Shown: in pieces, positions 9,758 through 21,700 of the stretch
Numbering within the stretch: the stretch's first letter is position 1
Layout: each line of letters begins with the position of its first letter
Assembly (NCBI GenBank): GCA_028671895.1
Contig: CM053806.1
Span: forward strand, 20,037,001-20,101,000
Direction: 5' to 3'
DNA length: 64,000 nucleotides
Origin: Oenanthe sinensis
Taxonomy: Eukaryota; Streptophyta; Magnoliopsida; Apiales; Apiaceae
The notes under the pieces: generated by a model
Seen by the model: only the letters and a program-made list of their open reading frames with translations
Told to the model about the DNA's origin: nothing
The model's database searches: none
Program-made: the position numbers and the translations under genes

Positions 9758-10298
9758 TATCTCCTATGATTTGGATCATCAGGATCTCCAACGGGCACCA
9801 ATTCATTAGGATCAGCCCTTGGGACAACATCCATTGGAGTAACAGCCCTTGGGGAAAGAGCCATTGGAGGTGGATCTAAGTTAATCATAGAGGGCGCACG
9901 CTGCCTTCGAGCGCGATGAGTAGCCTTGCGCTCCAAATCTTCTTGTAGCTTGCGAATTTGCTCTTGGTGAGCACAAATCCGTTCTTCAATATCGTGCCTT
10001 TCCAGGGCCAATTCTTGTGGTCTTTATGACTCATTACGCCCATCATACGTGGGTTCCTTACCTGAGCACCTCCCTCAAGGGTGTCTATCATCATCAGTTG
10101 ACTCATCATCGGCCATGTTACATATGAAGGGACATACTCCTCTTCTCCGGTTAGTCCGTGAGGGAGTTGAGGAGGAGGGGGGAAATTACTTCCCTCGCCA
10201 AAATGTGGCATCCCATAGGTTAGGTTACGGCCTTGTAGAGGCAAAACAGTGGTTGAAACTTGCAAACGGGCTGGTGCGTTAGCAATCACCGGATGCAC
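9757..10298 (-). pseudogene. Gypsy gag N-terminal region in broken frames
   Basis: Two overlapping minus frames (10298-9885 and 10011-9757) look like one N-terminal gag region split by a frameshift. The first is Pro-rich and the second has a helical stretch (RKLQEDLERKATHRARRQ). The order fits the low-complexity N-terminus before the gag core. No domain is named. Confidence 0.45.
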
Positions 10299-10491
10299 TT
10301 TCTTGTGAGTTGGGGGAATCGTCCTTATCGCTGGGAGAGCAGACGGAGTGATAATCGCAGTAACGTTCGTGACTACAGGGGAATCAGCAGGGGCCGTAGA
10401 GAGAGGGAGTATTACGTTGATTGGTTTAATTTTTGATGCAAATGTTGCGGATAAAAAAGTAGGGTTCTTGATTACGTACCTTAGAGCATGA

Positions 10492-10965
10492 TGTCAGTCA
10501 TTGCACGTGCCAAAAACGTGGCTTTAGATCTTCACAGAAGGATTTCCTATCAAAGTTATGGTTGTTCTTGCGTTGCGTGACTAAATCGGTCCTCATAAGA
10601 TGCCTACGTATCTCAAGTGTATTGAGAATCAAGCCAAAAACGTAGTTCTAAGAATGAGGGGTTAGTCTCTTTATATAGACGTTGAGAGTCTTAGAATTTG
10701 ATTAGGGTTAGGAACCTTGATGAGCAAACCACCTACTTGGTGGAAGTTTCCACCTAGAATACTCTTTCCTTGTAGGAATATGTTTCCTTGTTGATAGAGA
10801 TACCTTGAAGGCTACTCTTTTGAGTAGTTTCCTTGTGTTTGGACTCAATTAATCAGCTGTATATTTAGCTGATTAATTAATTACGAATTTACTCAATAAT
10901 TAGGGTTTAAGACCTCATTAATTAGGCCTCCCTTTTGGACCATACTAGGTCTAATGAATGTGACA
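10492..10965 (-). repeat. Probable 5' LTR of the gypsy element
   Basis: The block begins TGTCA and ends TGACA on the plus strand, a 5-bp inverted repeat with TG..CA ends. On the minus strand it contains a TATA box (CTATATAAAG near 10670). It lies upstream of gag. I could not recognise the primer site next to it, and no second LTR is present to confirm the ends. Confidence 0.45.
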
Positions 10966-13025
10966 TTAATTGTGTCTTTAGGGTTTATTTTCAGCCCACA
11001 TCACACGGTTTGCTAGAGTATTCATTGTTGGTAAGCCATTGTTAACTGCTTCTCCATAAACAGTTTTTGACCTTCTCTGGAATACTTGTCTTCCATATTT
11101 TTTCCACAGCCAACAGTTATTTTCTGTATTTGAGGGGCCAGAATCCCCAAATTTCCTGTATATCTGTTGATGGTAACCACTTCTCATAGTATATTCTCCA
11201 GATTTTTTGTACTTCCATCTCAAGATATCTTGTTGATTACTTTCCGCAACATTACAAGCTTTGATGGGATTAATATCCTGTACTGTGGGGAATTCATTGA
11301 TGGCCTGCTCATCTCAGCTTAAGCCGTTAATAGTTCGTCAGTCAGCTACCATGTTATTCATAAAGTCCTGAGGAACATGAGAAAATATATGACTACCTGG
11401 TAGGCTCGGGACCCAAGCATCCTTCCAGAATCTTACTTTTCTTCCATTCCCAATAACCCATGAAGTACCACTTTGAAGCACATCTCTTGCTGAAAGAATT
11501 GACCGCCACGTGTAACTAGCGTTCTGAGGCACTTTCGCATCCTAAATATTCGTTCATGAGTAATATTTCTCCTTTAAAACAGTTGCAGCGAAGGAGTTGG
11601 GGTTAGAAATTAAACGCCATAGTTGTTTTGCTAGGAAGGTCTTGTTGAAAGTGTTGAGGTCCCTCAGTCCCGCTCCCCCTGCTTTCTTTGGCTTGCATAA
11701 TTTTTTCCAGCTGATGAGCACTAACTTCCTTTCACTGCCTTTTTGAGCGCACCAAAAATTTCTGTAGATTGAGTTGATATTATTTAGAATACTCTTAGGG
11801 ACTTTGAAGCGCTGCATTGCATAAGTTGGGATTGCTTGGGCTACTGACTTGATAAGAATTTCTTTGCCCGCACTTGATAATTAACGTTCTTTTCACTCTT
11901 TATCTATTTCCAGACTTGATCTTGAATTAACTAAAAAACTGTTTTATTAGATCTTCCAATATAGGTTTGGAGCCCAAGATACCTTTCGTGCTCATCAACT
12001 GCCGTAAATTTCAGCTTCACTTGAACGGTATTTTGCATTTGTGAATCAACATTACGGCCCTACGATTTTTCCAAATTATTTTTTTGCGCCGAGGCTGCTT
12101 CATAGGAATTTAGAATGTCAAGAACAACTTTTTTTTATGTGGCAGAAGCTCGTGTAAAAATAAGACTATCATCTAAAAAAATGGATGAGAGATAGAGGGA
12201 ATATTTTTTCCCAGCTTCAGCTCATGTATCATCTTATTTGTTTCAGAATTTTGGAGAAGCGTAGAAAAACCTTTTGTACAAATCAAAAATAGAAATGGTT
12301 ATATAGGATCACCTTGGTGGCGCCCTCTAGCAGGTTTAAATCCTATGGAAGGTAACCCATTAAATAAAATTGAATAAGAGACTAGCGACACACATCTCAT
12401 TATCAGTTCCACAAACCTGACATCAAAACCCAATTTCAACATCATACCTTCAATAAAAAGTCACTCCACCCGGTCATAGGCCTTACTCATGTCTAGCTTC
12501 AGTGACATGAAACTCTTAGCGCCTTTATTTTTCTTTTTGCGATAATGGAACAACTCGTAAGCAACAAGAACATTGTCAGTTATTAGTCTTCCCGGGACAA
12601 AGGCGCTCTGTGAGTCATTTATCACCAGTGGTAATATTGTTTTCAACCTATTTGAGATCACTTTAGTTACTAGTTTATGCATCATATTATATAAACTAAT
12701 GGGCTTATAATCTTTCGTGGATTGACAAACTTTTTTCTTGGGAATCAATACAACATGGGTACAATTAATTTGATGTATTGGAACTCCTTTATTTAAAATG
12801 TCAAGGACATAAGAGATCACGTCTTTACCAATGACAGGCCAGAATTTCTTGTAGAATAGAGCAGGCATCCCGTTTGGTCCGAGAGCCTTTGTTGGGTGCA
12901 TTTGATTGAGGGTGGCTTTTACTTCATTCACTGTATAAGCATTCGTCTGGTCCAAATTCATTTGGTTTGTTACTTTACGCTGGACTTTACTAAGCATAGG
13001 CTGCATATCAACCTGACTACTGAAG
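10966..13025 (-). mobile_element. L1-type LINE remnant, truncated at both ends
   Basis: Only reverse transcriptase and the zf-RVT end of ORF2 remain. The endonuclease and ORF1 are absent, and the 3' tail is cut at the gypsy LTR. Many stops and shifts break the frame. Homology fades at about 13025, beyond which the sequence is AT-rich and unrelated. Confidence 0.75.
10978..13025 (-). pseudogene. LINE reverse transcriptase and zf-RVT pseudogene
   Basis: From the 5' side, 13025-12461 encodes fingers and palm with MHPTKALGPNGMPALFYKKFW, VLIPKKK, YKPISLYN and AFVPGRLITDNVLVAYE, ending at LKLDMSKAYDRVE. The catalytic FADD box appears as FLDDSLIFTRA near 12150-12180, with a changed second residue. 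Segments at 11817-11554 (WKKLCKPKKAGGAGLRDL), 11532-11338 (WRSILSARDVLQSGTSWVIGNG) and 11223-10978 (zf-RVT start) carry the thumb and C-terminal parts. At least four breaks separate them. Confidence 0.8.
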
Positions 13026-13584
13026 TATGAGACGTTATACACATAAATTATTAAAGAAAAAAATAAACGATTTATCTGTTTAGTTTTGAGTCGGTGAACA
13101 CACAAGTCCTATTTGATTAGAGTTAAGTATAGGGTTACCCCTCCTATTAGGGTGAAAGAAAAAGAATAAACGGTTCATCATTTTATATTTGGGTCAGTTG
13201 GATCTTTATTTCAAATTGTATCTTTTTAAACCAATATTATTTTTTAAAGAATATTGTTTAAATAAAATGTCCGGATTTTGAGGATGATGATGAGTCAATT
13301 TCTTAATTGCTGAATTGTGTAGTTCATCTTTTTCCATATATTACAGGCATTATAGAAATTTAAGAGATTAAAGATGTGAAGAATTTTCATGCTATTTGAT
13401 TAATTAAAATTTTGATAAGACTTGTCGTATTATTAGAATATATTTCGTTTCATGTATTAGACATTAGTTATTATGTGAAACTGTGTCTCTGGATTTAATG
13501 ATTTTAATTTGACTTTTGTGAAATTTAGAATTTATAGAATAAGAATTTGTTTTATTAAGTTTTGAATATCATATTAATAGTCTG
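13026..13584. other. AT-rich spacer, nothing recognised
   Basis: No open frame, repeat pair or structured element was found between the LINE remnant and the mitochondrial block. Confidence 0.6.
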
Positions 13585-13853
13585 AAAAGAGCCGCTCTAA
13601 GGCAAGAGACAGCATAGCTCGAGTCCGGCCTCCCATCTTTTCAACCAAAATCCCAATCAAAGACAAGTTATACCAAGGCCGGAATCTGAAAGAGATTCAC
13701 TTTATAATTATATTCTTTATCTTTTTGTCCTTGCTGGAAGGCTATTTCTGAGCGGAAGGAAAGTAGAGGTAGATGGTCTGAAAGAGAGAGGTACTAGAGC
13801 TTATGCTAAGGATGACTTTCCCAACACTAGAAGTCGGGCCTACCCACCATATT

Positions 13854-13947
13854 TGTTCCATGATTAATGAGTCTACTGGAGCTACCCACTTTGATCAATT
13901 AGCCAAGATTTTGACTGGATACGAAATCACTAGTGCTCGATCTAGTG
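13854..13947 (+). pseudogene. nad2: nad2 exon fragment (NADH dehydrogenase subunit 2, mitochondrial)
   Basis: About 31 codons read CSMI, then STGATHFDQLAKILTGYEIT, then SARSS, which matches a well-conserved part of plant mitochondrial nad2. The exon seems to end at TCTAGTG, before GTACGGG, a near fit to the GUGYG start of group II introns; plant nad2 has introns, one of them trans-spliced. Two residues differ from the protein I know. Only this piece is present, in a nuclear setting, so it cannot make a product. Confidence 0.65.
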
Positions 13948-14257
13948 GTACGGGTTCCCGCTGCTAGAGCGTTTTCCCAGTGCGCGGAGCCCCAACGGAG
14001 GGTAGAAGAAGCCTAAAAAAGTGAAGGCCGAAACCTAATTCTATCTTAACTTTAGCTACTCAGAAACCTAAACGATGGATGTTTTTCCACCGTCTTTCTA
14101 AACCAATTTACCTATCTGAGATGTATGGTTAACCACTTTTTAAACCGTGAGAGAGAGGTCAGTCAGAACCCGCTGACTCCAGAATGGGGGCTAGCGCCGA
14201 CGGAAGTAGCCCACCTCGCTAGGTTGAACAACCTCGGGCACACAATGATGTGATTGT

Positions 14258-14459
14258 ATTGCCTTCGGGTCATTCAATCACACCGTTAGAGATTAGATGT
14301 GGAAAGATCTATTAGCTCTTTTAAAAGGAGTTCATACTTGGAATAAAAACCTAGGTAGCTTTTAAATGACGTTAGCGTTAAAGTCTTCAAGTAAAGAATC
14401 TTAACTCTCTTAGATTTAACAGCATTCCGAGTTGCCGAGAACAATCCGAACTGAGGCTA
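14258..14459 (+). repeat. Copy A of a 202-bp repeated unit
   Basis: Starts ATTGCCTTCGGGTCATTC and runs through CTGAGGCTA. It is nearly identical to copy C at 14563-14764, with only a handful of differences (GATCT/GAGCT, TTTTAA/TTTCAA, CCGAG/CAGAG, CCGAA/TAAA). Confidence 0.9.
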
Positions 14460-14553
14460 GGTTTTTATTCCAAGTATGAACTCCTTTTAAAAGAGCTAAT
14501 AGCTCTTTCCACATCTAATCTCTAACGGTGTGATTGAATGACCCGAAGGCAAT
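14457..14553 (-). repeat. Inverted 97-bp part-copy B
   Basis: The reverse complement of the first half of copies A and C, from CCTAGGTTTTTATTCC back to GAAGGCAAT. With copy C it forms a near-perfect palindrome having a spacer of about 9 bases (ACGATCACT). Confidence 0.9.
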
Positions 14554-14562
14554 ACGATCACT

Positions 14563-14764
14563 ATTGCCTTCGGGTCATTCAATCACACCGTTATAGATTA
14601 GATGTGGAAAGAGCTATTAGCTCTTTTAAAAGGAGTTCATACTTGGAATAAAAACCTAGGTAGCTTTCAAATGACGTTAGCGTTAAAGTCTTCAAGTAAA
14701 GAATCTTAACTCTCTTAGATTTAACAGCATTCCGAGTTGCAGAGAACAATCTAAACTGAGGCTA
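14563..14764 (+). repeat. Copy C of the 202-bp unit
   Basis: Direct repeat of copy A, lying after the inverted part-copy B. Confidence 0.9.
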
Positions 14765-15069
14765 TCTTTCCAGATTTGCTCCGCCTTACATCCTTACTTC
14801 CCATTATAATTGTCATTGTAGCACGTGTGTGGCCCAACCCATAAATGCCATACGAACATCATTCCTTTCTTTTTCCAGTATATCACTGGCAGGACCGTTA
14901 CACGAATACGAAAAATCTTAATTTCAATTATAATAATATAATATAAAATATATTATAATTTTTTTATATAATTGAAAATTTTGATATAATTAAAAAAATA
15001 AATCATAATCACTATTCTTGTCATAGAAAAAATAAATCATGATCACAATTTGGTAATATCCCGTACAGT

Positions 15070-15534
15070 TAAGGGTGACAATTTTGGACCCGACATGATT
15101 ACCCGACCCGAAAAATATAAATTTGGGTTGGAGATTTTCGGGTTGGGATCAATTTCGGGTTGACCCTAAACTGACCCGAAAAAATCGGGTCATTTTCGGG
15201 TTGATTTCGGATTACCTAAAATTCATCCGAAATGACCCGAAATTATATATATAATATAAATTAAATATATTAAATATTATTTATATATTAATTATTTAAT
15301 TAAATATTATATATATTCATTTAAATATTATTAAAAATAAATTTTATAATAAAAATAATTAATTTTTATTAATTTATTACTTATTATTTATATTTATTAA
15401 TAAATTATAATTATTTTGGATCGGGTTCAGATTATTCATGAGTATATCGGATCGGGTTCAGGTTTGGGTATTCTCGGGTATCGGGTTCACGTTGGGTTAA
15501 CAATGTTAGCCGAGTCCCGAAATTGACACACCTA
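15070..15534. mobile_element. hAT-family MITE (465 bp)
   Basis: The ends TAAGGGTGACAATTTTGG and, inverted, TAGGTGTGTCAATTTCGG form terminal inverted repeats. Both flanks carry the same 8-bp direct repeat CGTACAGT (15062-15069 and 15535-15542), the target size of hAT elements. The inside has repeated CGGGT/ACCCG words and an AT-rich core and no coding frame. It lies in the SH3P2 promoter; its right end is 180 bp from the start codon. Confidence 0.9.
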
Positions 15535-15714
15535 CGTACAGTATCAAAATGATGATGGTGCTGTAATATAATTTCGTTCCTGTGTTTAAAAACAAATAAA
15601 ACTAATAACCAATCGCCAACCAATTCAATTGTATTGTAAGCAAATCAGATCACATCAGTTTATCAATACAATTCAATAGCCCCGGCGATTGATTCTCCGA
15701 TCTGAACAAATTGA

Positions 15715-18700
15715 ATGGAAGCAATTAGAAAACAAGCCTCCAAGCTCCGGGAACAAGTCGCTCGCCAACAACAGGTACTCACACACACACACACACATCT
15801 TTGACTCCGTGTGTGTTTGATTATGTACGTGTTGATTGTATGACTGCGTTTGTGTATCTCTTTGAATTGGTCTATGTCATTCATTGAATTGTATTGCTAT
15901 TAATGTTTGTTTGTTTTTTCAACGATTCTAACAAATCGAGATTAATAAGGATTTGCTAAACATAATAGATTAATTATTCTAATCTAGCTTTGTGGTTTAG
16001 TGCATTTCGTTTATTAATTCGTCCGGATATTGTTAACAAGTTGTTCTATTTTAAATCGATTGGCAAGTCTGGGTTGTTTGAACACTTGCTTAAAATTGTA
16101 ATGACATTAAACTGTTTAGGTAGAATTTTAGTTTATTGATTTCATTTAGGGGACGTGATTCGTGAAATGAAAGATAAAGAGGGAGACGAGGGTAAGTGAA
16201 GGATAGTAGAACAATTATGATTGTAATTCTTCTGAGTTCTTTTAGACAGAGTTGAAAGGGCCAACGAAAATATTTGACAACAATATAAAAGTCTTTGGAT
16301 GCCCAATTAGTTAGCATAGTATATATTATTTTTTAAAATTAGGTTATTAGTAGCTATTAGAATTTGAGTTTAATTAGGAAAATAATTTTTTATACATAGG
16401 ACTTCATTATTGTAATTCATTAAATTTTTTATTTTTGAGAATAATATATCGTTGTTTCTGAGAAACTCTTTCAAGAGTTTTCTACCCTAAACCCTAATGA
16501 ACCCCTGCCTTCCCCATCAAGTGGTATCAAGTGCTAAACAACACACCTGCTGCCCCACAAAACTAAAAATCATGCCCGTCACCAACAATCTTATATCCTC
16601 TTTATCTGTTATTATAACTAAAACAAAACAACACACTTGAACACCCTTGTCAAACACTTGGTTAGCCTAAAAAGAGTTTTCATTCTATTTAATCATTCTC
16701 ACTGATTGGAAAAAAGAGAGAAAAGGAGCAGAAGAAAATCAAAAGAGGGACAAAGGGTACCTGATTCCACTGCTACCGCCATTCATAGACGTTTTATTTG
16801 TGCCGTGCTGTGTAGGAATTTGGGTTTACAAAGTATTGAGATTTACTTTATTATTATACTCTGCCTACTATTCTTAACCCAGCCGGCCACCCATATAACT
16901 CTGTATTTTATCAAACAATCCTTGCCTTTCCAGAAAGTTACAAAACAGCCCCCCTGAACTTTCTGAAACCTACAGATTAGCCCCTGAACGTTCTGATGCA
17001 CATATTGAAGAAAATAATGAGAGGTTACAAAATCTTGAGGATTAAGTTGAAGGTTTGAGTGTACAGATGCAAGATGTGTAAGCAGTACTTATATCAGCTA
17101 CTGATAACGTTCAACAAATGAATGGAATGATAAAGCTTTATGCACTAATAGAAAACAATGTAATCAGTTTTTTATTGTGTTCCTTACTTTTTGTTAAAGG
17201 AAATGAATTCTTTCAGCTGTTATACTTATTACTGTATGGGAAATGATTAAGAAGAAACAAAAGTCTCTGCAACGATTATTGCTAACAATGTAGGCTTCAA
17301 ATGTTCTCTTGCAAGATATGAATATGGATTCTGTTTTAGGTTTAGGCCAAATTACTTATTTGTATATTCTTTTGCAGACATTCTTATCATTATGGTGCAA
17401 TAATTAAAAAGAACAAGAAAAATGCGATATATAGTTTTTATATAAATGACCAGACATGAAATTCTATAAGAATTCGTTATTAAATGGGTCTAAAGTCTGA
17501 ACTCATTTTTACACTTGCCACTAAACTTCTTTTATGAGGGATGGATCCCCCATGAGGTTGTCATCAGCTAGACAATACGTGGTATTATGCCCTTGATATA
17601 AGCTCCTATGTTACATCGTAATATGTATGCTACTGTACACTCCTGTTCCGGTAATGCAATATACATTTCTAGTGCTTGTCTTTGTATACCAAGAATACAT
17701 ATTGTTTATTGTAAAGAATTTTATTTCAGGCTGTACTCAAGCAGTTCGGAGCTGGTGGTTATGGAGGTTCTGATTTTGCTGCTGATGGAGCAGAATTTCA
17801 GCAGCACCAGAAACTTGAAAAACTTTACATATCAACTCGGGCTGCTAAGGTTTCTTTTTCCTCAAGTTTAATTTCTACTCAGTTTCAAAATGTATATCGC
17901 CTGACTTTTTGACACGCATTTTAAAGTGCTTTGACCATAGTTAGAATTTTTTTTAATTTTGTTTTGTGAATAAATATATTAATTTGATATGTTTATTCAC
18001 AAAAAGAAAATTTTGAAAATAATAATTTTAATTATGTGGTCAAAATACTTTAAAATGCGTGTCAAAAAGTCAAGTGACATACATTTTGAAACGGAGGGAG
18101 TAGTTTGTAGTTTGTACTAAAAGTTCTAGACAAAGATGTTAAACCTTCTGAGAATATTGTTCCCTAATTACACACTTTTCAGATGTTCAATGTGTCAAGT
18201 TGGACTAGCTGTCCAACTGAAATCGATCCTCTATGCATCTCTAACTTTGCAAATTGATAAGGACTTCACTATTTTTGTGAAGTATACATTTCTTTACAGT
18301 GAAATATATGGGTACTGGTTTTAGGATTTAGAACCCAATGTCTTATGACGTTAATTTTTATATAGTCTTTTATAGCCATTATTTGCTTGGATTTCTATAT
18401 TTATATTCTCTCACATCCCAAGAAGAGGTGCTAACCAATCATGATTTGCATGATTTCATGGCTTATTGAATTTACTTTTGCAGCATTTTCAAAGGGATAT
18501 TGTACGTGGCGTAGAAGGTTATATTGTTACTGGATCCAAGCAAGTGGAAATAGGTTAACTTGATTAACTTACTTCCATTTTAATTTCTTAGACTTGTTGT
18601 AATAGGCTCATTTTGATGTTTATTTTTTCTTTTTCAATCCACAGGAACCAAGCTATCAGAAGATAGCAGAAAATATGGTGTTGAGAATACATGTACTAGT

Positions 18701-21700
18701 GGCAGCACATTGTCAAAAGCTGCAGTAAGTTTTGGACGTGCTCGTGCTCAAATGGAGAAGGAGCGTGGAAATATGTTGAAAGCCTTTGGTACACAGGTTG
18801 GATCATTTTCTGTCTTTTCTGTTTAATGACATGTAAACAAGGACGTTGAAAGAAGCCAAACCTTGTTTGGATTCATTTTATCATACATGAGCATTTTAGC
18901 ATATAAAATACTTCAAAGGTGTGGATGGATATGATACCACCCGAAGGCATGCTAATGAGTTTAGATCATCCTATTGTAATGGATGAGAAGGGTTTATATT
19001 CTAGTTGCATTACCAATTCAATCATATTTAATAAATATATTAACACAAAATATCACAAAAATTTAGTACTCACCGTTTTGGATTAGTTGACAATTATGAA
19101 GTTTTCCAATTATCACCCAAGTAAACACTTCTTTCCTTTTATATAGACAAAATAGTAAACTTACTATTTTATTAATTAAACATAAAATAAATAAATGATA
19201 AATAAATAAATAAATATAGAAGAGATTGTAGTTGGTACCTTACTAGAGCTCCTCCTCTTTTAGATCATCCTACTGTAATGGATGAGAAGGGTTTATATAC
19301 TAGTTGCATTAACCGCCTTCTTTAATAAATAAATTATTAATATTTAATAATGAGGATTATCCTCCCACATCTCTAGTATATTCTTGGTCATTCTTCATTT
19401 TGTTAATAAACTGTTATGTTACACACTTCCCAAGTAATAAATATTTGGCTAGTTACTTTGCTAACTCATCTCAATATTAATATCTATAGCAATACTTATA
19501 TATGTGGGTACATATTCCTTTTACTAGTGCATTTTCCAACAATGAGTATTCATACTTTTCTTAAGCAAAAATATAAGAAGTCACGTCCATGCGCCATATA
19601 TTTAAAATTTTAAGTTAAAGATAAATTAATTTTTACCTATTAAATTATAATTTAATTCTAATATTCTATGTACTGCTAAATATGCACTAAAGCTCAAACA
19701 AGTTAACAAAATTTTAGGGTCCGAATTTTATTTTAGTTATAATCTACTTGGAGGGGTCTACAAGAAAGAGGATCAAGTTTAGGGATGAAGAATAAAGGAG
19801 AAGAAACATACCTGCAACTACACTGCTGAGGGCAAGGGCAATTGATTAGGGTTGTCTCATTGTTATCCCAGTTTATTAAAATTAATTACTTCTTCCAAAA
19901 TTTGAAATGGGCCACAATGGATATCTTTTTTTCCTTCAAGGGGACAAATTAGGCCTCAAGCCATGCTTCATTTGTGCCTTCTGCGTTCCTAAGCAGATGA
20001 GGCTTACGTCTCTTTCCAGCTGATGCTCCTCTATCAAGCTGTTGCACCCCGGGAAAAGCAAGTGAGGTTGTTGGACCCTGGGGAAAGCTGTAATACTGAT
20101 CACTTTCGAAAATTAATTTGTTATAAATTAAGCATTAACTTTCATTGTAACTAACAAGGCCGTCTCTTTTTGGCCATGCCATTATCTTCATTGTCTGAAG
20201 AACAAATGCTGCCAAAATGTAGATCTTATTGCTGGAATCTTCGAGTTTCATAGTGAAAACTAATATGGTGTTATCTTTTCAGTACTAAATCAAATTTGGT
20301 ATTCAATTACATATTTTAAGTAAAGTTTGTCATGGAATCCAAATATGGGGTTACTTTTATATAACATCATCCCGATATCTATAAGTTAGATATTCAGTTT
20401 GTTTTCTATTCAAAATTTGATGCTTTATATCCTTTCTATTTTAAAGAAAATCGCTTTTTTTTGGATGGAAACAATTTATTAGTTTTATTATCAATATAAG
20501 ACCCACTTGAAATTTCTTATTTTCTTACATAAAAAAGAAAAGAAGCTAAAATTATTTATTCCAAGTTCGACCCACTACCGTAACTACAATAGCTGCATCG
20601 TATGAAAAAGGGATAGTCTGGTTTTACCTCACTGAAGTTCGTGAATACGAATCATATTCTAATACTAGCATAATTGAAAAAGTTCTCCTGTTTAAGGATC
20701 TGATGCTAAGCCCTAAGGAGTGGATAAATTCGCCTTCCCTCTATTTTACTTGCTAGGACAAGCACAGTGTTATACGATTCGCGGGCTAAGCCATGGAACT
20801 GCGATCTGGATAGCAGTTCAACCTCATCCAAATTCACTGTGGAACGTGATCCCATTCACCAAATCTGGCGACCCAAAGAATCTTGAAGAAGACGAAAGAA
20901 ATAAAATAAGAACATTGGAATTCATGAGCTGAAAGAAATAAAGTTCCTGAGATAAAAAATTTAGGGCGAACAGCTTGAGATTGGAGATAATCAATACTCC
21001 ATAGAGAGGGTTGAAGATGCAGAAGGAATAAGAGACAAACTGTTATCGTCAAGCCAACAACATGGCATCTTATTATGCTCAAAAATTAAAAAATAACTGT
21101 TACTGGGGTCCTCCTATGCCCTTTGCTGGCTGTGATTAATGGGAGATAACATTCCACATACCTGTACTTGTACTATGTTCCAGAATGACTCGCGTTCCGT
21201 GTAATACTGGACAAGCTGTTATGATGGCTGAATAATGCAAAAAGCAACAAACTAATGAAATATAAAGCACAGAAAGGAAAGAGGAAAGAGAATGAATCTA
21301 TATTTTTTATTTGTTCCCCTATGATATTCCAAATCTTTTGTAGAAAAAGGTTTTTGACTCTTCAATATACCTGTCTGAACTAGCCAGCTTTTAGCAGATG
21401 CTGGAAATATTGAAACAATTTATAGCTTTTGAATAATAAACTGTTTCTTAGTCAACTACTCTAGTCGTTAGAATTATGCTTATGTAAGATTTGAGCAATC
21501 GTCACTTGGTTCATTGAGAGTAATATATATGTTTTCACAAGTTACTTCAGTTCGCGTAACATACCATTTGGTTTTATGGATTATGATTCTCGTAAAAGCT
21601 GGCTTTATTTTCCTATTAAGTGTGAGTGACTATCAAAAATCTAACTTCTATGATTGCTTTGCATGTTCCACTACAGCTCTTGTTTCTACAAGTTTTTCAG

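Larger units (their letters stand above)
8454..10965 (-). mobile_element. Ty3/gypsy (Tat/Ogre-like) retrotransposon, 5' part
   Basis: Read right to left it has an LTR-like block (10965-10492), a leader, gag (to about 8933) and the start of protease, where the Sirevirus LTR cuts it at 8454. The gag and protease sequences match the plant Tat branch in style. Frames in the leader and after gag are broken. Confidence 0.7.
13585..14780. other. Nuclear insertion of mitochondrial DNA (numt)
   Basis: Base composition changes abruptly to a GC-richer, even mix typical of plant mitochondrial genomes. The block contains a nad2 exon fragment in the plus direction, a group II intron-like continuation, and three copies of a repeated unit. 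Both flanks are AT-rich nuclear sequence. The exact ends are a judgement; the left edge is near GAGCCGCTCTAAGGC and the right edge near GCTCCGCC. Confidence 0.6.

Noticed and set aside
13854..13947. A functional mitochondrial nad2 gene
   Set aside because: Only about 31 codons are present and they lie in AT-rich nuclear sequence next to a MITE and a nuclear gene.
16522..16534. TGGTATCAAGTGC as a working retroelement primer site in SH3P2 intron 1
   Set aside because: No LTR pair or target duplication around it, and the following gag-like frame is broken; listed only as weak debris.
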